The position numbers and the translations under genes are program-made. A DNA stretch of 64,000 nt from Rhodopseudomonas palustris (GTDB lineage Bacteria; Pseudomonadota; Alphaproteobacteria; Rhizobiales; Xanthobacteraceae): NCBI RefSeq assembly GCF_034479375.1, contig NZ_CP140155.1, positions 2,728,001 to 2,792,000 on the forward strand, in the 5' to 3' direction. Below are positions 8,742-17,414 of this stretch, piece after piece (positions within the stretch are counted from its first letter, which is position 1; every line of letters starts with the position of its first letter). The notes below the pieces were generated by a model, which made no database searches, had not been told where the DNA came from, and saw only the letters and a program-made list of their open reading frames with translations.

Positions 8742-9218
8742 ATGGCTGCAGAGACCGACCCGATCGATCGCAAGATCCTCCGCCATCTCGTCCAGGACGC
8801 GCGGATGAGCCAGGTCGTTCTGTCGGAACGGGTCGGGCTGTCGCGGACGGCCTGTACGCGGCGCATGCTCCAGCTCGAAAAGAGCGGCGTCATCACGGGC
8901 TACTCGGCCAAGGTCGACGCCGCCGAACTCGGCTTCACCATGACCGTGCTGGTGCACATCACCCTCGACAAGCAGAGCGAGGATGCGCTGTCCGCGTTCG
9001 AACGCGAGATCGTCAAATGCGCCGACGTCGTGTCGTGCTACCTGATGTCCGGAACCGACGATTATCTCGTGCAGGTGCAGGCGCGCGACATGCAGGACTA
9101 CGAGCGCATCCACAAACAACACCTCTCCCGCCTGCCGGGGGTGTCGCGGCTGCATTCGAGCTTCGTCATGCGCAGCGTCATCGAGCGCAGCATCTCGCCG
9201 GCCGCGCTCGGCGGCTAG
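8742..9218 (+). CDS. Lrp/AsnC-family regulator, probable controller of the alr-dadA operon
   Basis: 158 residues. An N-terminal AsnC helix-turn-helix (IDRKILRHLVQDARMSQVVLSERVGLSRTACTRRMLQLEKSG) is followed by a RAM/ACT-like effector domain (TMTVLVHITLD ... CYLMSGTDDYLVQVQARDMQDYERI). ATG at 8742 is preceded by AGGAG 13 bases upstream; a TTG at 8733 in the same frame sits only 4 bases from that site, so the exact start is open. It is divergent from alr-dadA across a 157-base gap, the classical layout of a DadR/Lrp-type activator. The ligand, inferred as alanine, is not shown by the sequence. Confidence 0.93.
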   Translation: MAAETDPIDRKILRHLVQDARMSQVVLSERVGLSRTACTRRMLQLEKSGVITGYSAKVDAAELGFTMTVLVHITLDKQSEDALSAFEREIVKCADVVSCYLMSGTDDYLVQVQARDMQDYERIHKQHLSRLPGVSRLHSSFVMRSVIERSISPAALGG

Positions 9219-9323
9219 TCGGACTGCGAGCGCCGGCGTGCGGCTTCCTCATCAAAACCCAGAACTCGGGCATTCGGACGTGGGCTGACCTACGGACCAC
9301 AAAGAAAATAGCCGGGACACAAC

Positions 9324-10688
9324 ATGGTCACCATGGATAGCAAGGGAAAGCGTGTCGTTCGGCTCGGGGCGGGCGCGGGCTTTGCGCGCGACCATATCGA
9401 ACCCGCGCTCGATCTGGCGCGGGACGGCGAGCTCGACTACCTGATCTTCGAATGCCTGGCGGAACGCACCATCGCCCTCGCCCAGCAGCAGAAGCAGCTC
9501 TCGCCCGAGCTCGGCTACGATCCGATGTTCGAGGCGCGGATGCGCGCCGTCCTGCCGATCCAGCGTGACAAGGGTTTCCGGATCGTCACCAACATGGGGG
9601 CCGTCAACCCCGCGGCGGCCGGGCGGCTGGCGCAGACCATCGCCAGAGAGCTGCACATTTCCGACCTCAAGATCGCCGTGCTCGAAGGCGACGACGTGCT
9701 GGCGCGATTGAAGGGCTCGTCCGCCCGCTTTCTGGAATCGGGGGATCCGCTCAGCGCCCTGTCGAACGAGATCGTCGCAGCGAACGCCTATCTCGGCGCG
9801 TCCGGCATCTGCGAGGCGCTCGAGGCGGGAGCGGATGTGGTGATCTGCGGGCGCGTCTCGGACCCGGCGCTGTTTCTCGGCCCGCTCGTGCACGAATTCG
9901 GCTGGTCGATGACGGACTGGACCCTGATGGGGACGGGAACGCTGATCGGCCATATGCTGGAATGCGCGGGTCAGGTCTCCGGCGGTTACTTCGCCGACCC
10001 CGGCTACAAGGACGTGGAGAATCTCGGCAATCTCGGCTTCCCGATCGGCGAGGTCGACGAAGCCGGCGCTCTGGTGATCTCCAAGCTGCCCGGCACGGGT
10101 GGATGCGTGACTGCGGCGACCTGCAAGGAGCAACTGCTCTACGAGATCCACGATCCGCGCGCGTACTATCAGCCGGACGTCGTCGCGGACTTCTCGGAGG
10201 TCCGCATCGAGGAAATCGGCGAGGACCGCGTTCGGCTCACCGGCGCCAAAGGAACGCCCCGGCCCGAAACCCTGAAAGTCTCGGTCGCCTACCGGGACGG
10301 CTACGTCGGAGAGGGGCAGATTTCGTATGGCGGCGGCGGAGCGGTCGCCAAGGCCCGGCTGGCCGGCGACATCGTGCGCCAGCGACTGGCGCGCGCCGGC
10401 ATCGCCGTCGATGAACTGAAGGTCGACCTGATCGGCATCGACTCGCTGCACGGGCAACGCCTCGCTGGCGGCATGGGCGAGCCCTACGAAGTCCGGCTGC
10501 GGATCGCCGCCAGGGTCGCGACCCGCACACTGGCCGAGGCCGTCGCCCGGGAGGTCGAGTCGCTCTACACCAACGGTCCGGCCGGCGGAGGCGGCGTCGT
10601 TCAACTGGTCCGCGAGGTGATCGCGGTGCAATCGGTGCTGATCCCGCGCGAGCAGACTACGCCCGTCGTGACCATGCTGGAGTCTTGA
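9324..10688 (+). CDS. AtuA-family protein (DUF1446)
   Basis: 454 residues. It begins VVRLGAGAGFARDHIEPALDLARDGELDYLIFECLAERTIALAQ-type sequence, characteristic of AtuA proteins of acyclic terpene utilisation, and continues with NMGAVNPAAAGRLA, ICGRVSDPALFLGPLVHEFGW and GHMLECAGQVSGGYFADPG. The biochemical activity of AtuA is not settled. In many relatives the AtuA domain is followed by a small ferredoxin-fold domain within one polypeptide. Here the stop TGA (10686-10688) is followed at once, in the same frame, by the ATG of a gene that begins with that small domain. The start could also be the ATG at 9333. No terpene or acyl-CoA genes flank it. Confidence 0.9.
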   Translation: MVTMDSKGKRVVRLGAGAGFARDHIEPALDLARDGELDYLIFECLAERTIALAQQQKQLSPELGYDPMFEARMRAVLPIQRDKGFRIVTNMGAVNPAAAGRLAQTIARELHISDLKIAVLEGDDVLARLKGSSARFLESGDPLSALSNEIVAANAYLGASGICEALEAGADVVICGRVSDPALFLGPLVHEFGWSMTDWTLMGTGTLIGHMLECAGQVSGGYFADPGYKDVENLGNLGFPIGEVDEAGALVISKLPGTGGCVTAATCKEQLLYEIHDPRAYYQPDVVADFSEVRIEEIGEDRVRLTGAKGTPRPETLKVSVAYRDGYVGEGQISYGGGGAVAKARLAGDIVRQRLARAGIAVDELKVDLIGIDSLHGQRLAGGMGEPYEVRLRIAARVATRTLAEAVAREVESLYTNGPAGGGGVVQLVREVIAVQSVLIPREQTTPVVTMLES

Positions 10689-12206
10689 ATGAAACTTCGA
10701 GAATTGGCGCATTCGCGCACCGGGGACAAAGGCAACAGGTCGAACATCTCCCTGATCCCCTACGATCCGTCGCACTACGACTATCTCCGCGAGGTGGTGA
10801 CGGCCGAGCGCGTCAAGGCGCACTTCCGGCATATCGTGCACGGCGCCGTCGAACGCTACGAACTGCCGGCCATCCATTCCTTCAACTTCGTGCTCGACGA
10901 CGCGCTGGGCGGCGGCGTCGCCAGATCGCTGTCGCTGGACAGCCACGGCAAGTCGCTGAGTTCGGCGCTGCTGGAGATGGACGTGCCGGCGCCACCGGGC
11001 TACGCGGCGACGAGTCCGATCAGGCCGGGAACTCCGGCGCGGCCGACCGCGCATCTGCCGAAGGCCGAGGACTTTCTGCTGTGGCCGCCGAATGTCCAAG
11101 CCTACGGCTATCGCATCGTCGACAGGCTGTTCAATTCGCGCGTCATTCGCAAAGGTCCTTCGCCGCGTCCTCTCAGCTATGGACAGCATGTCCAGGTCAG
11201 CTACCGGAGCGGCGGCGCGACCTTCTCGATCGACGAGTTCATTGACCGGAATTCGCTGAGCGGACTGCTCGTCATGAAGAACGGAAAGGTCGCGATCGAG
11301 CAGTACGGGCTCGGGCTGCTGCCGTCCGATCGCTGGAGTACGATGTCGACCGTCAAGTCGATCACCGCGACCCTGGTCGGCGTGGCGCTGCAGGACGGCG
11401 CGCTCCGTTCGCTCGACGACGCCGTGACCGACTACGTGCCGTCGCTCGCCGGCTCCGCTTACGAAGAGGTCGCCGTCAGGCACCTTTTGACGATGTCGTC
11501 CGGCATCAAGTGGAATGAAGACTACACCGACAAGCAGTCGGACGTGAACCGCTACAGCAAATCCCTGGCCGATGGCGTGCCCGGCGGCGTCTTCGCTCTG
11601 CTGAAGGCGCTGCCGCGCGAACATCCAGCCGGCGCGCATTGGCATTACAACACGGGCGACACCTTCCTGCTCGGCGCGGTGTTGCGCAGCGCCGTCGGCA
11701 TGCCGCTCGCCGACTACATGTCGCGCAAGATCTGGCAGCCCTGCGGCATGGAATTCGACGCCTTCTACACGCTGGAGTCGCCGGACGGACTGGAGATTGG
11801 CGGCAGCCGCGCGGGCATCGCACTGCGCGATTTCGGCCGGTTCGCGCAATTCGTCCTCGACGACGGATTCGTCGACGGCGCGCGCCTGCTGCCGGAAGGA
11901 TGGAACGACGATGCCAGCCGCCGGGCTTTTTCATTCTCCGATTCCGACCGTGCTTTGATGCCCCAGATCAGTTCGGGGGCGTTGGACGGCTACGGCTACT
12001 CTTGGTGGATCGCAGAGGACGGCGCGATGACGGCGGTGGGCTTCGCCGGACAGCGGATCTACATCAACCGCGCCGAGCGGCTCGCCATCGTGACGCTCGG
12101 TGCATTTCCGCAGCCGAGATATCGTGGACCCGGCGAGCACGACAGGGTGGCGGAAGTGGTCGCCTTCACCGAGGCGGCGAAATCGGCGCTGCTGGGCTAC
12201 GATTAG
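10689..12206 (+). CDS. AtuA-partner domain fused to a serine beta-lactamase/esterase-family hydrolase
   Basis: 505 residues in two parts. Residues 1-100 (KLRELAHSRTGDKGNRSNIS ... LPAIHSFNFVLDDALGGGV) match the small ferredoxin-fold domain that usually ends AtuA proteins. From about residue 175 a class C beta-lactamase/NylB-type fold begins: Ser-Thr-Val-Lys with the nucleophile near residue 220, Tyr-Asn-Thr (YxN) near 320, and a C-terminal GFAGQRIYI strand in the KTG/HxG position. It should be a serine hydrolase acting on an ester or amide. It has no signal peptide, so it is probably cytoplasmic, unlike true beta-lactamases. Start is fused to the preceding stop (TGAATG). The fusion is unusual. 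Confidence 0.88.
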   Translation: MKLRELAHSRTGDKGNRSNISLIPYDPSHYDYLREVVTAERVKAHFRHIVHGAVERYELPAIHSFNFVLDDALGGGVARSLSLDSHGKSLSSALLEMDVPAPPGYAATSPIRPGTPARPTAHLPKAEDFLLWPPNVQAYGYRIVDRLFNSRVIRKGPSPRPLSYGQHVQVSYRSGGATFSIDEFIDRNSLSGLLVMKNGKVAIEQYGLGLLPSDRWSTMSTVKSITATLVGVALQDGALRSLDDAVTDYVPSLAGSAYEEVAVRHLLTMSSGIKWNEDYTDKQSDVNRYSKSLADGVPGGVFALLKALPREHPAGAHWHYNTGDTFLLGAVLRSAVGMPLADYMSRKIWQPCGMEFDAFYTLESPDGLEIGGSRAGIALRDFGRFAQFVLDDGFVDGARLLPEGWNDDASRRAFSFSDSDRALMPQISSGALDGYGYSWWIAEDGAMTAVGFAGQRIYINRAERLAIVTLGAFPQPRYRGPGEHDRVAEVVAFTEAAKSALLGYD

Positions 12207-12282
12207 TCCGGCCGGGCGAAGGGCGACCGCAGATGGGTTCCAGCCCGGTGTCGATGCAGTGATCCGGCCATGCCTGTCCTCT

Positions 12283-12402
12283 GTCGTCCCCGCGCAGGCG
12301 GGGACCCATACGCCGCAGCATCTCGGTTGACCCCTTGCGGTAGAGGCCCTCCTTCACTTCGGCGAGCCAGGGGTTATGGGTCCCCGCCTGCGCGGGGACG
12401 AC
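12283..12402. repeat. 120-bp palindromic intergenic element with perfect 28-bp terminal inverted repeats
   Basis: 12283-12310 and 12375-12402 are exact reverse complements over 28 bases, enclosing 64 bases. Each arm is itself a small hairpin (GTCCCCGC, loop GCAG, GCGGGGAC). This build resembles REP/BIME or MITE-like elements that I associate with Bradyrhizobiaceae genomes. It encodes nothing and sits between convergent genes. No flanking target-site duplication is obvious. Confidence 0.8.
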
Positions 12403-12485
12403 TCGTTGACGACGCAGCGCTGAACAATTGATCCATTTGCGATCGCCCTGATCCGGCAAGGGACGGCAGTTCAATCACGGTCGCG

Positions 12486-13979
12486 CTACCCGCCGCTCCG
12501 AATGATCTTCGCCACGGTCCGGGCGAACACGACCGTGCCGGCTTCCACCAGTTCTTTCGGGATCGACGCGAAGTTCAGCCGCACCCAGGTCTCCTTCGGG
12601 GCGACGGCGAAATAGGGCTCGACCGGATCGATCAGAACCCCGGCGTCGAAGCAGGCGGCGCGCAGCTTCGACGGGCTGCGGCATCCCGGGATCCGCATCC
12701 AGATCGCCGAGCCTCCGGTCGGCGCCGCGTATTCCGCGATCGGCAATTCCTTGCGCAGCGTATCCACGATCAGCTTCGCCTTCGCCTCGAGCGATTTGCG
12801 CATCTCGGTCATCAGGCGGTCGTAGTGCCCTTGCCGGATGAACTGCGCGGCGCTGGCCAGATTGTTGCCCGGCAACTGCCGCAGCATCAATCGTCGCAGC
12901 GATTTGAGTTCGGCGATCAGCGTCTCGGGGCCGACCAGATAGCCGATCCGCAAGCCGGGGCAGACCAGCTTCGACAGGCTGCTGAGATAGATCACGCGAC
13001 CCGACCGATCCATCGCCTTCAGCGACGCCGCGGCGGCGCCGTCATATTTCAATTCCGGCTCGTAGTCGTCCTCGATGATGATCTGGTCCTGCACGACCGC
13101 CTGGGTGAGCAGCGACAGACGCCGTTCCGTGCTCATCGTGACACCGGTCGGCGCCTGATGGCTCGGCGTGCAATACAGATAGTTGCAATCGGTCGACCGC
13201 TTGTCGATCGTCATGCCGAAGGCATCGATCGGGATGGAGATGAGATCCGCGCCGCTGCGGAGGAAGATGAAGCGCGCGTCCATGTAGCCGGGCTCTTCGA
13301 CCCCGACCTTGAGGCCGGGGCCGAGCAGGGTCTGGGCGATCAGATAAAGCCCATGTTGCGTTCCGAGCGTCAGCATCACCTGGTCGGCCGCGGCCGCGAT
13401 GCCCCGCCGCGGCAGGATCTTGTTGATGATCTGCTCGATCAGCGGCTGGCTCTCTTCGCCTCCGCTGTCCTGGCCCCAATGCTGGATGGCCGGGCTGGTC
13501 AGCGCCGACCGGCTGGCGTCCCGCCAATCCGTGAACGGAAACGTCTGGGGGTTCACCTCGCCATAGACGAAGCGATATTTGCACCTCTCCCAACCCAGTG
13601 GCCGCTCCTGCCAGGGATATCCGACCTCGGCGTGGACCAGCCGCGCAGCCCAGTCGGGCCGGTCGGCATTGTCGACGGAGCGTCCGAAGGTGACCTGCCG
13701 CCGCTTGAGCGCCGACGACACGTAAAAGCCGTTCCGCGGGCGGGCCTCCAGGAAGCTGTCCGCAGCCAGTTTCTCCAGCACCAGCGTCGCTGTCGTCCGC
13801 GACACGCCGGCCAGGCTCGCCAGTTCACGGCTCGACGGCACTCTGCGCCCCGCGGGCAGATTGCCGTCGACAATCGCGTCGACGAACGCATTGCGCAATT
13901 GCGCCTGCAGATGAACGCCTTCCTTGGCGCTGCGGCCGAGCAGTTCCTTCCACATCAGCCGATCTTCGTCGGATTGCAT
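12486..13979 (-). CDS. MocR-family (GntR HTH plus aminotransferase fold) transcriptional regulator
   Basis: 497 residues. An N-terminal GntR winged helix (about 20-90: LRNAFVDAIVDGNLPAGRRVPSSRELASLAGVSRTTATLVLEKL) is followed by a fold-type-I aminotransferase domain. That domain has the PLP-binding lysine in YLSSLSK (Lys about 337) followed by PGLRIGYLVGP, and the IIIEDDYEPELKYDG aspartate segment. MocR proteins such as TauR, GabR and PdxR bind PLP and an amino compound to control a nearby transporter or aminotransferase. It is divergent from a class III aminotransferase gene, the likely target. A 22-bp-spaced direct repeat lies just upstream of its start. Confidence 0.94.
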   Translation of the reverse strand: MQSDEDRLMWKELLGRSAKEGVHLQAQLRNAFVDAIVDGNLPAGRRVPSSRELASLAGVSRTTATLVLEKLAADSFLEARPRNGFYVSSALKRRQVTFGRSVDNADRPDWAARLVHAEVGYPWQERPLGWERCKYRFVYGEVNPQTFPFTDWRDASRSALTSPAIQHWGQDSGGEESQPLIEQIINKILPRRGIAAAADQVMLTLGTQHGLYLIAQTLLGPGLKVGVEEPGYMDARFIFLRSGADLISIPIDAFGMTIDKRSTDCNYLYCTPSHQAPTGVTMSTERRLSLLTQAVVQDQIIIEDDYEPELKYDGAAAASLKAMDRSGRVIYLSSLSKLVCPGLRIGYLVGPETLIAELKSLRRLMLRQLPGNNLASAAQFIRQGHYDRLMTEMRKSLEAKAKLIVDTLRKELPIAEYAAPTGGSAIWMRIPGCRSPSKLRAACFDAGVLIDPVEPYFAVAPKETWVRLNFASIPKELVEAGTVVFARTVAKIIRSGG

Positions 13980-13991
13980 CGCGAGTCCTGC

Positions 13992-14027
13992 CTGGCCTTA
14001 TGGAAAGGGGGTGCTGGCTTTATGAAA
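13992..14027. promoter_or_regulatory. Direct repeat, likely MocR operator
   Basis: CTGGCCTTATGGAA (13992-14005) and CTGGCTTTATGAAA (14014-14027) match at 12 of 14 positions and are exactly 22 bp apart, two turns of the helix, starting 13 bases upstream of the MocR start. MocR regulators typically bind such direct repeats, and from memory TauR sites have a similar CTGGACYTAA core. This is inference from pattern and position. Confidence 0.6.
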
Positions 14028-14433
14028 CAACAACATTCGTCCGCATGATAGGGCCACGTAGGTATCTCACCCGGATCCTGATGACCCACCTGAAGACGCT
14101 GACGGCGGCCCCTTTGGGCCTCTCCGAATTCCGCGATCCGATCACGGCCGACGGCTCGATCCATCATGTCGCGGCGGATCCGGGCCCGTCGCCGATCGGC
14201 TCGCGAAACAGGCTCGTGTCCCGGCGATGCGAAGGCGACTGCCAATGTCGCATGTGGGGTGATACGTTCGTCCGCAGCGAAAACCAGATGCTGGAGAAGC
14301 ACGGCACCCCCAATGCGCCCGGCCGATATCGCCGCCGTCGGCGCGCGCGGCAGCGTGCCGAGGCTGGTGCCATGACGAACTGATTGACGACGCCGCCGGC
14401 TTCGACACCTTTCGACCTGAATGAAAGAACATC
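14028..14433. other. Gap between the MocR gene and the aminotransferase gene
   Basis: About 400 bases, GC-rich, with several overlapping short open frames on both strands but none with a ribosome binding site or recognisable family. It should contain the aminotransferase promoter. It is longer than the divergent promoters of typical MocR pairs, so it may also hold the remains of a lost gene; I see no firm homology. Confidence 0.4.
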
Positions 14434-15825
14434 ATGAACGAGACGATCATCAGCAAAGAACTACGCGAACTCGACATCCAGCATTTGTTCCATCCCTACA
14501 CCAACCCCCGCCAGCACGAGCAGGTCGGGCCGATCGTGATCGAGCGCGGGGAAGGGGTGTTCGTCTACGACACCAACGGGCAACGCTATCTCGAGGCGCT
14601 GGCCGGTCTCTGGAGCGTGGCCGTCGGGTTCGGCGAGCCGCGTCTGGTCGAAGCGGCGGCGAAGCAGATGTCGATGCTGCCGTTCTATCATCTGTTCGCG
14701 CACAAATCGCACTCGCCGGGCATCAGGCTCGCGGACAAGCTCTGCGCCATGGCGCCGGGACAATTGAGCCACGTGCTGTTTTCGAATTCCGGCTCGGAAG
14801 CCAACGACTCCGTCGTGAAGCTGGTCTGGTTCTACAACAACAGCCTCGGACGCCCCGACAAGAAGAAGTTCATCGCCCGCAAGAACGGATATCACGGCAT
14901 CACCGTGGCCTCCGGAAGCCTGACCGGCCTGCCCGCGAACCACAACGCGTTCGACCTGCCGAAGATTCCGGTGATCCATCTCGAATGCCCGCATTACTAT
15001 CGCTTCGGCCGCGACGGCGAAACCGAACAACAGTTCACCGATCGGCTGATCAAGGAGCTGGAAGACACCATCCTCGCCGAAGGCCCGGACACGATCGCGG
15101 CGTTCATCGGCGAGCCGGTGATGGGCGCGGGCGGCGTCATCGTTCCGCCGGTCGGCTATTGGCCCAGGGTGCAGGCGGTCTGCCGTAAATACGACGTGCT
15201 GCTGGTCGCCGACGAGGTGATCACCGGATTCGGCCGCCTGGGCACGATGTTCGCTTCCGACCACTACGGCATCGAGCCCGACATCCTGGTCGTCTCCAAA
15301 CAGATCACCTCGTCCTATCAGCCGCTCGGCGCGGTGATTTTCTCCGAGAAGCTGTATCAGGGCATCGCCGACAAGGCCGGCGCGCTGGGGACCTTCGCGC
15401 ATGGCCTGACGGCCGGCGGGCATCCGGTCGCGACCGCCGTGGCGCTGGAAAACCTCGCCATCATCGAGGAGCGTGGTCTGGTCGCGAATGCCAAGGAAGT
15501 CGGCGCGTATATGCGCGAAGGCCTCGCCGCCTTCGCGTCCCATCCGATGGTCGGCGAAGTTCGCGGCGACGGGCTGATCGCCGCCGTCGAACTCGTCGCC
15601 GACAAGGCGTCGAAGCGCAAATTCGATCCGGTCGGCAAGATCGGCGCCTATCTGGCCGGTCGAGGCCACGAGCACGGGCTGATCGGGCGCAATCTCGGCG
15701 ACACCTTCGCGTTCTGCCCGCCGATGATCATCACGAAGAGCGAAGTCGACCTGATGCTCTCGCTGTTTTCGAAAGCGCTGGACGACACCTACACATGGGC
15801 GAAAAGCCAGGGACTCGCGACCTGA
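14434..15825 (+). CDS. Class III (omega) PLP aminotransferase
   Basis: 463 residues. It has the class III layout: HLFHPYTNPRQHE N-terminus, NSGSEANDSVVKL PLP-phosphate loop, YHGITVASGSLTG, the DEVITGFGRLG aspartate motif, and the PLP lysine in VVSKQITSSYQPLGA (Lys about 289). It transfers an omega- or primary amino group, usually to pyruvate. The subgroup resembles taurine-, beta-alanine- or polyamine-pyruvate aminotransferases. Its divergent MocR regulator supports an inducible catabolic role for an amino compound such as taurine or a diamine, but no xsc, transporter or dehydrogenase lies nearby to fix the substrate. Confidence 0.93.
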   Translation: MNETIISKELRELDIQHLFHPYTNPRQHEQVGPIVIERGEGVFVYDTNGQRYLEALAGLWSVAVGFGEPRLVEAAAKQMSMLPFYHLFAHKSHSPGIRLADKLCAMAPGQLSHVLFSNSGSEANDSVVKLVWFYNNSLGRPDKKKFIARKNGYHGITVASGSLTGLPANHNAFDLPKIPVIHLECPHYYRFGRDGETEQQFTDRLIKELEDTILAEGPDTIAAFIGEPVMGAGGVIVPPVGYWPRVQAVCRKYDVLLVADEVITGFGRLGTMFASDHYGIEPDILVVSKQITSSYQPLGAVIFSEKLYQGIADKAGALGTFAHGLTAGGHPVATAVALENLAIIEERGLVANAKEVGAYMREGLAAFASHPMVGEVRGDGLIAAVELVADKASKRKFDPVGKIGAYLAGRGHEHGLIGRNLGDTFAFCPPMIITKSEVDLMLSLFSKALDDTYTWAKSQGLAT

Positions 15826-15855
15826 GGCGCTAGCCCTCCTCTTTCCATCGGCAGT

Positions 15856-15877
15856 TTCCGCGCGCCTCTGCGCGGAA
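15856..15877 (+). terminator. Hairpin after the aminotransferase gene
   Basis: A perfect 8-bp stem (15856-15863 with 15870-15877, loop GCCTCT) lies 31 bases after the stop. A second, weaker hairpin follows. There is no T-run, so termination efficiency is uncertain. Confidence 0.45.
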
Positions 15878-15946
15878 GCGTCTCGCGGCGCATTCCGCGA
15901 GCACGGATCGAATGCCGACGACGGCTGCCGAATCCTGCGCCCGCGA

Positions 15947-16618
15947 TCACGATGGCGGGCTCGAGATCGCGAGGCTGAGTGACTTCAGCTCCGCCGACCA
16001 GGCCCCGCTCGCCATCACGAAATCACCTGTATCGTCCTGATCGAGCGATGAACCTGTCTGCCGGAATCCGCAGACGCCGACGGTGACATCGATGGCCGCA
16101 CGCTGCGCGCCGAGCCACAAGGGCTTGAAGGTCGACTGGAACACGTCATAGGAGAGCTGGATCGATATGTTCAGGAAGGGCGAGCCTCCCCTGGCTTCGT
16201 CACCGCCATGAAACTCGACGGCGGCCCGTGTCCGTTCGGCGGATACGACGTACAAGAACGCGCTCTGGGCGCGCCCCAGAAACCGCTCGCCCTCGAAGCC
16301 GTAGACGTGCTGTCCGGCGAACGTGATCTCGGCCGAAATCCCGAACCGCGTGGCCGATTTCTCCGTCAGGCTCACCGGCCTCAGAGTCGGTCTCTCGATG
16401 TAGTTGGTATGACGGACGTAGAGCTCGGCGCTGATCCTCTCGCCACCGGCCTGCCAGACATTGTCGAACTCGGTGGTGGTTCGCACGACGAGATCATTGC
16501 TCGTGCCGCGCAGATACTGAATGGCGCCGTCCAGTTCCAGATTCTTCCAGCGCGCGTGATCCCCGGAGAGCAGCAGCCTGCTTCCATCGAGACGGCTGTG
16601 CGAAACTCCATCGAACAT
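15947..16618 (-). CDS. Unknown conserved-looking protein, possibly beta-rich
   Basis: 223 residues from ATG 16618, preceded by AGGGTG. No signal peptide or membrane span. The sequence alternates short polar and hydrophobic stretches (LELDGAIQYLRGTSNDLVVRTTTEF, RISAELYVRHTNY, SATRFGISAEITFAGQHVYGFEGERFL, IDVTVGVCGFRQTG), suggesting a beta-sandwich or barrel-like all-beta fold. It lies 56 bases downstream of an acyltransferase gene on the same strand and may be cotranscribed. I do not recognise the family. Confidence 0.7.
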   Translation of the reverse strand: MFDGVSHSRLDGSRLLLSGDHARWKNLELDGAIQYLRGTSNDLVVRTTTEFDNVWQAGGERISAELYVRHTNYIERPTLRPVSLTEKSATRFGISAEITFAGQHVYGFEGERFLGRAQSAFLYVVSAERTRAAVEFHGGDEARGGSPFLNISIQLSYDVFQSTFKPLWLGAQRAAIDVTVGVCGFRQTGSSLDQDDTGDFVMASGAWSAELKSLSLAISSPPS

Positions 16619-16674
16619 CAAAGACACCCTAGGACATCGTGCTGGTACGGGGGAAACAGCACGAACGCTTGCAC

Positions 16675-17247
16675 TCAATCAAAGCCGACGGCTCCTACAA
16701 CGCGAGCCGGCGTACCGAACGCTTTCAGACCGGACGCAATGTCGCGGTTCACGAACGAATTGGCGCCGACCACCACCCGATCACCGATCGTCACTCCCAT
16801 CTGGACGACGACGTTGGGGCCGAGATAGACCCCGTCTCCGATGCGGGTCGGCGCGTATTCGATCGGTTCCGCCCCCATCGAGACCGATCGTCTCACCGTC
16901 TGATGGGTGTAGATCTGGACACCCGACGACAGGGAGCAATGGTCGCCGATGCGGAGGCCGCCGCCGGAGCCGTCCAGGATGCAGCCCGGCCCGATCCAGG
17001 TGTGGCGGCCGACCTGCACGTCGCCGAGAACGAGCACGTTGTCGTACATCGTGGTCCCCTCACCGAAGCCATAGGCCGCGGCATTGTCAGCGCGTTCGCT
17101 CAACAGGTCACCGATCGACACCCGGCGATTGAACTGCTGCTTCTTTCGCAGCGTCAGCACGCGCAGATAGCGGCGCACCCGCGCCAGCCATTCATCGGCC
17201 TCGTTCTCTTCGGTCATGCCGCGCGCGTTCGCAAGCTGGTCATCCAT
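16675..17247 (-). CDS. Hexapeptide-repeat (left-handed beta-helix) acyltransferase
   Basis: 190 residues from ATG 17247, with AGGGAG 8 bases upstream. An N-terminal helical part (DEWLARVRRYLRVLTLRKKQQ) is followed by imperfect hexapeptide repeats (NVLVLGDVQVGRHTWIGPGC, LRIGDHCSLSSGVQIYTHQT, TRIGDGVYLGPNVVVQMGVTIGDRVVVGANSFV) and the closing GTPARVVG. The catalytic His of the family is probably in IYTHQT. Members O- or N-acetylate sugars (WbbJ/MaaA/NodL type). It lies outside the main polysaccharide cluster but close to it. The substrate is unknown. Confidence 0.9.
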   Translation of the reverse strand: MDDQLANARGMTEENEADEWLARVRRYLRVLTLRKKQQFNRRVSIGDLLSERADNAAAYGFGEGTTMYDNVLVLGDVQVGRHTWIGPGCILDGSGGGLRIGDHCSLSSGVQIYTHQTVRRSVSMGAEPIEYAPTRIGDGVYLGPNVVVQMGVTIGDRVVVGANSFVNRDIASGLKAFGTPARVVGAVGFD

Positions 17248-17414
17248 CCATACAACTCCCTGGCGCGCGCCCTTCGCGGGTGCTGCTCGCTTCAGCATTC
17301 GATCGATTCCCCATCAAGGCGTCCCCGGCCGAACTGATCCGCCGATCCCGGCAGAGTGCCCCGAGACGTCGCCCCTGCCTCTCTCCGGTCGCTCGCAAAA
17401 CAGCCTCTCGCCGT

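Noticed and set aside
9252..11849. An 865-codon open frame on the minus strand opposite the AtuA and hydrolase genes
   Set aside because: It lies entirely antisense to two well-recognised genes and its translation is rich in His/Arg/Asp with no domain. Long antisense frames are expected in high-GC DNA.
14000..14477. Short open frames on both strands in the gap before the aminotransferase
   Set aside because: They overlap each other, lack ribosome binding sites and show no family. I kept the region as regulatory/unknown instead.
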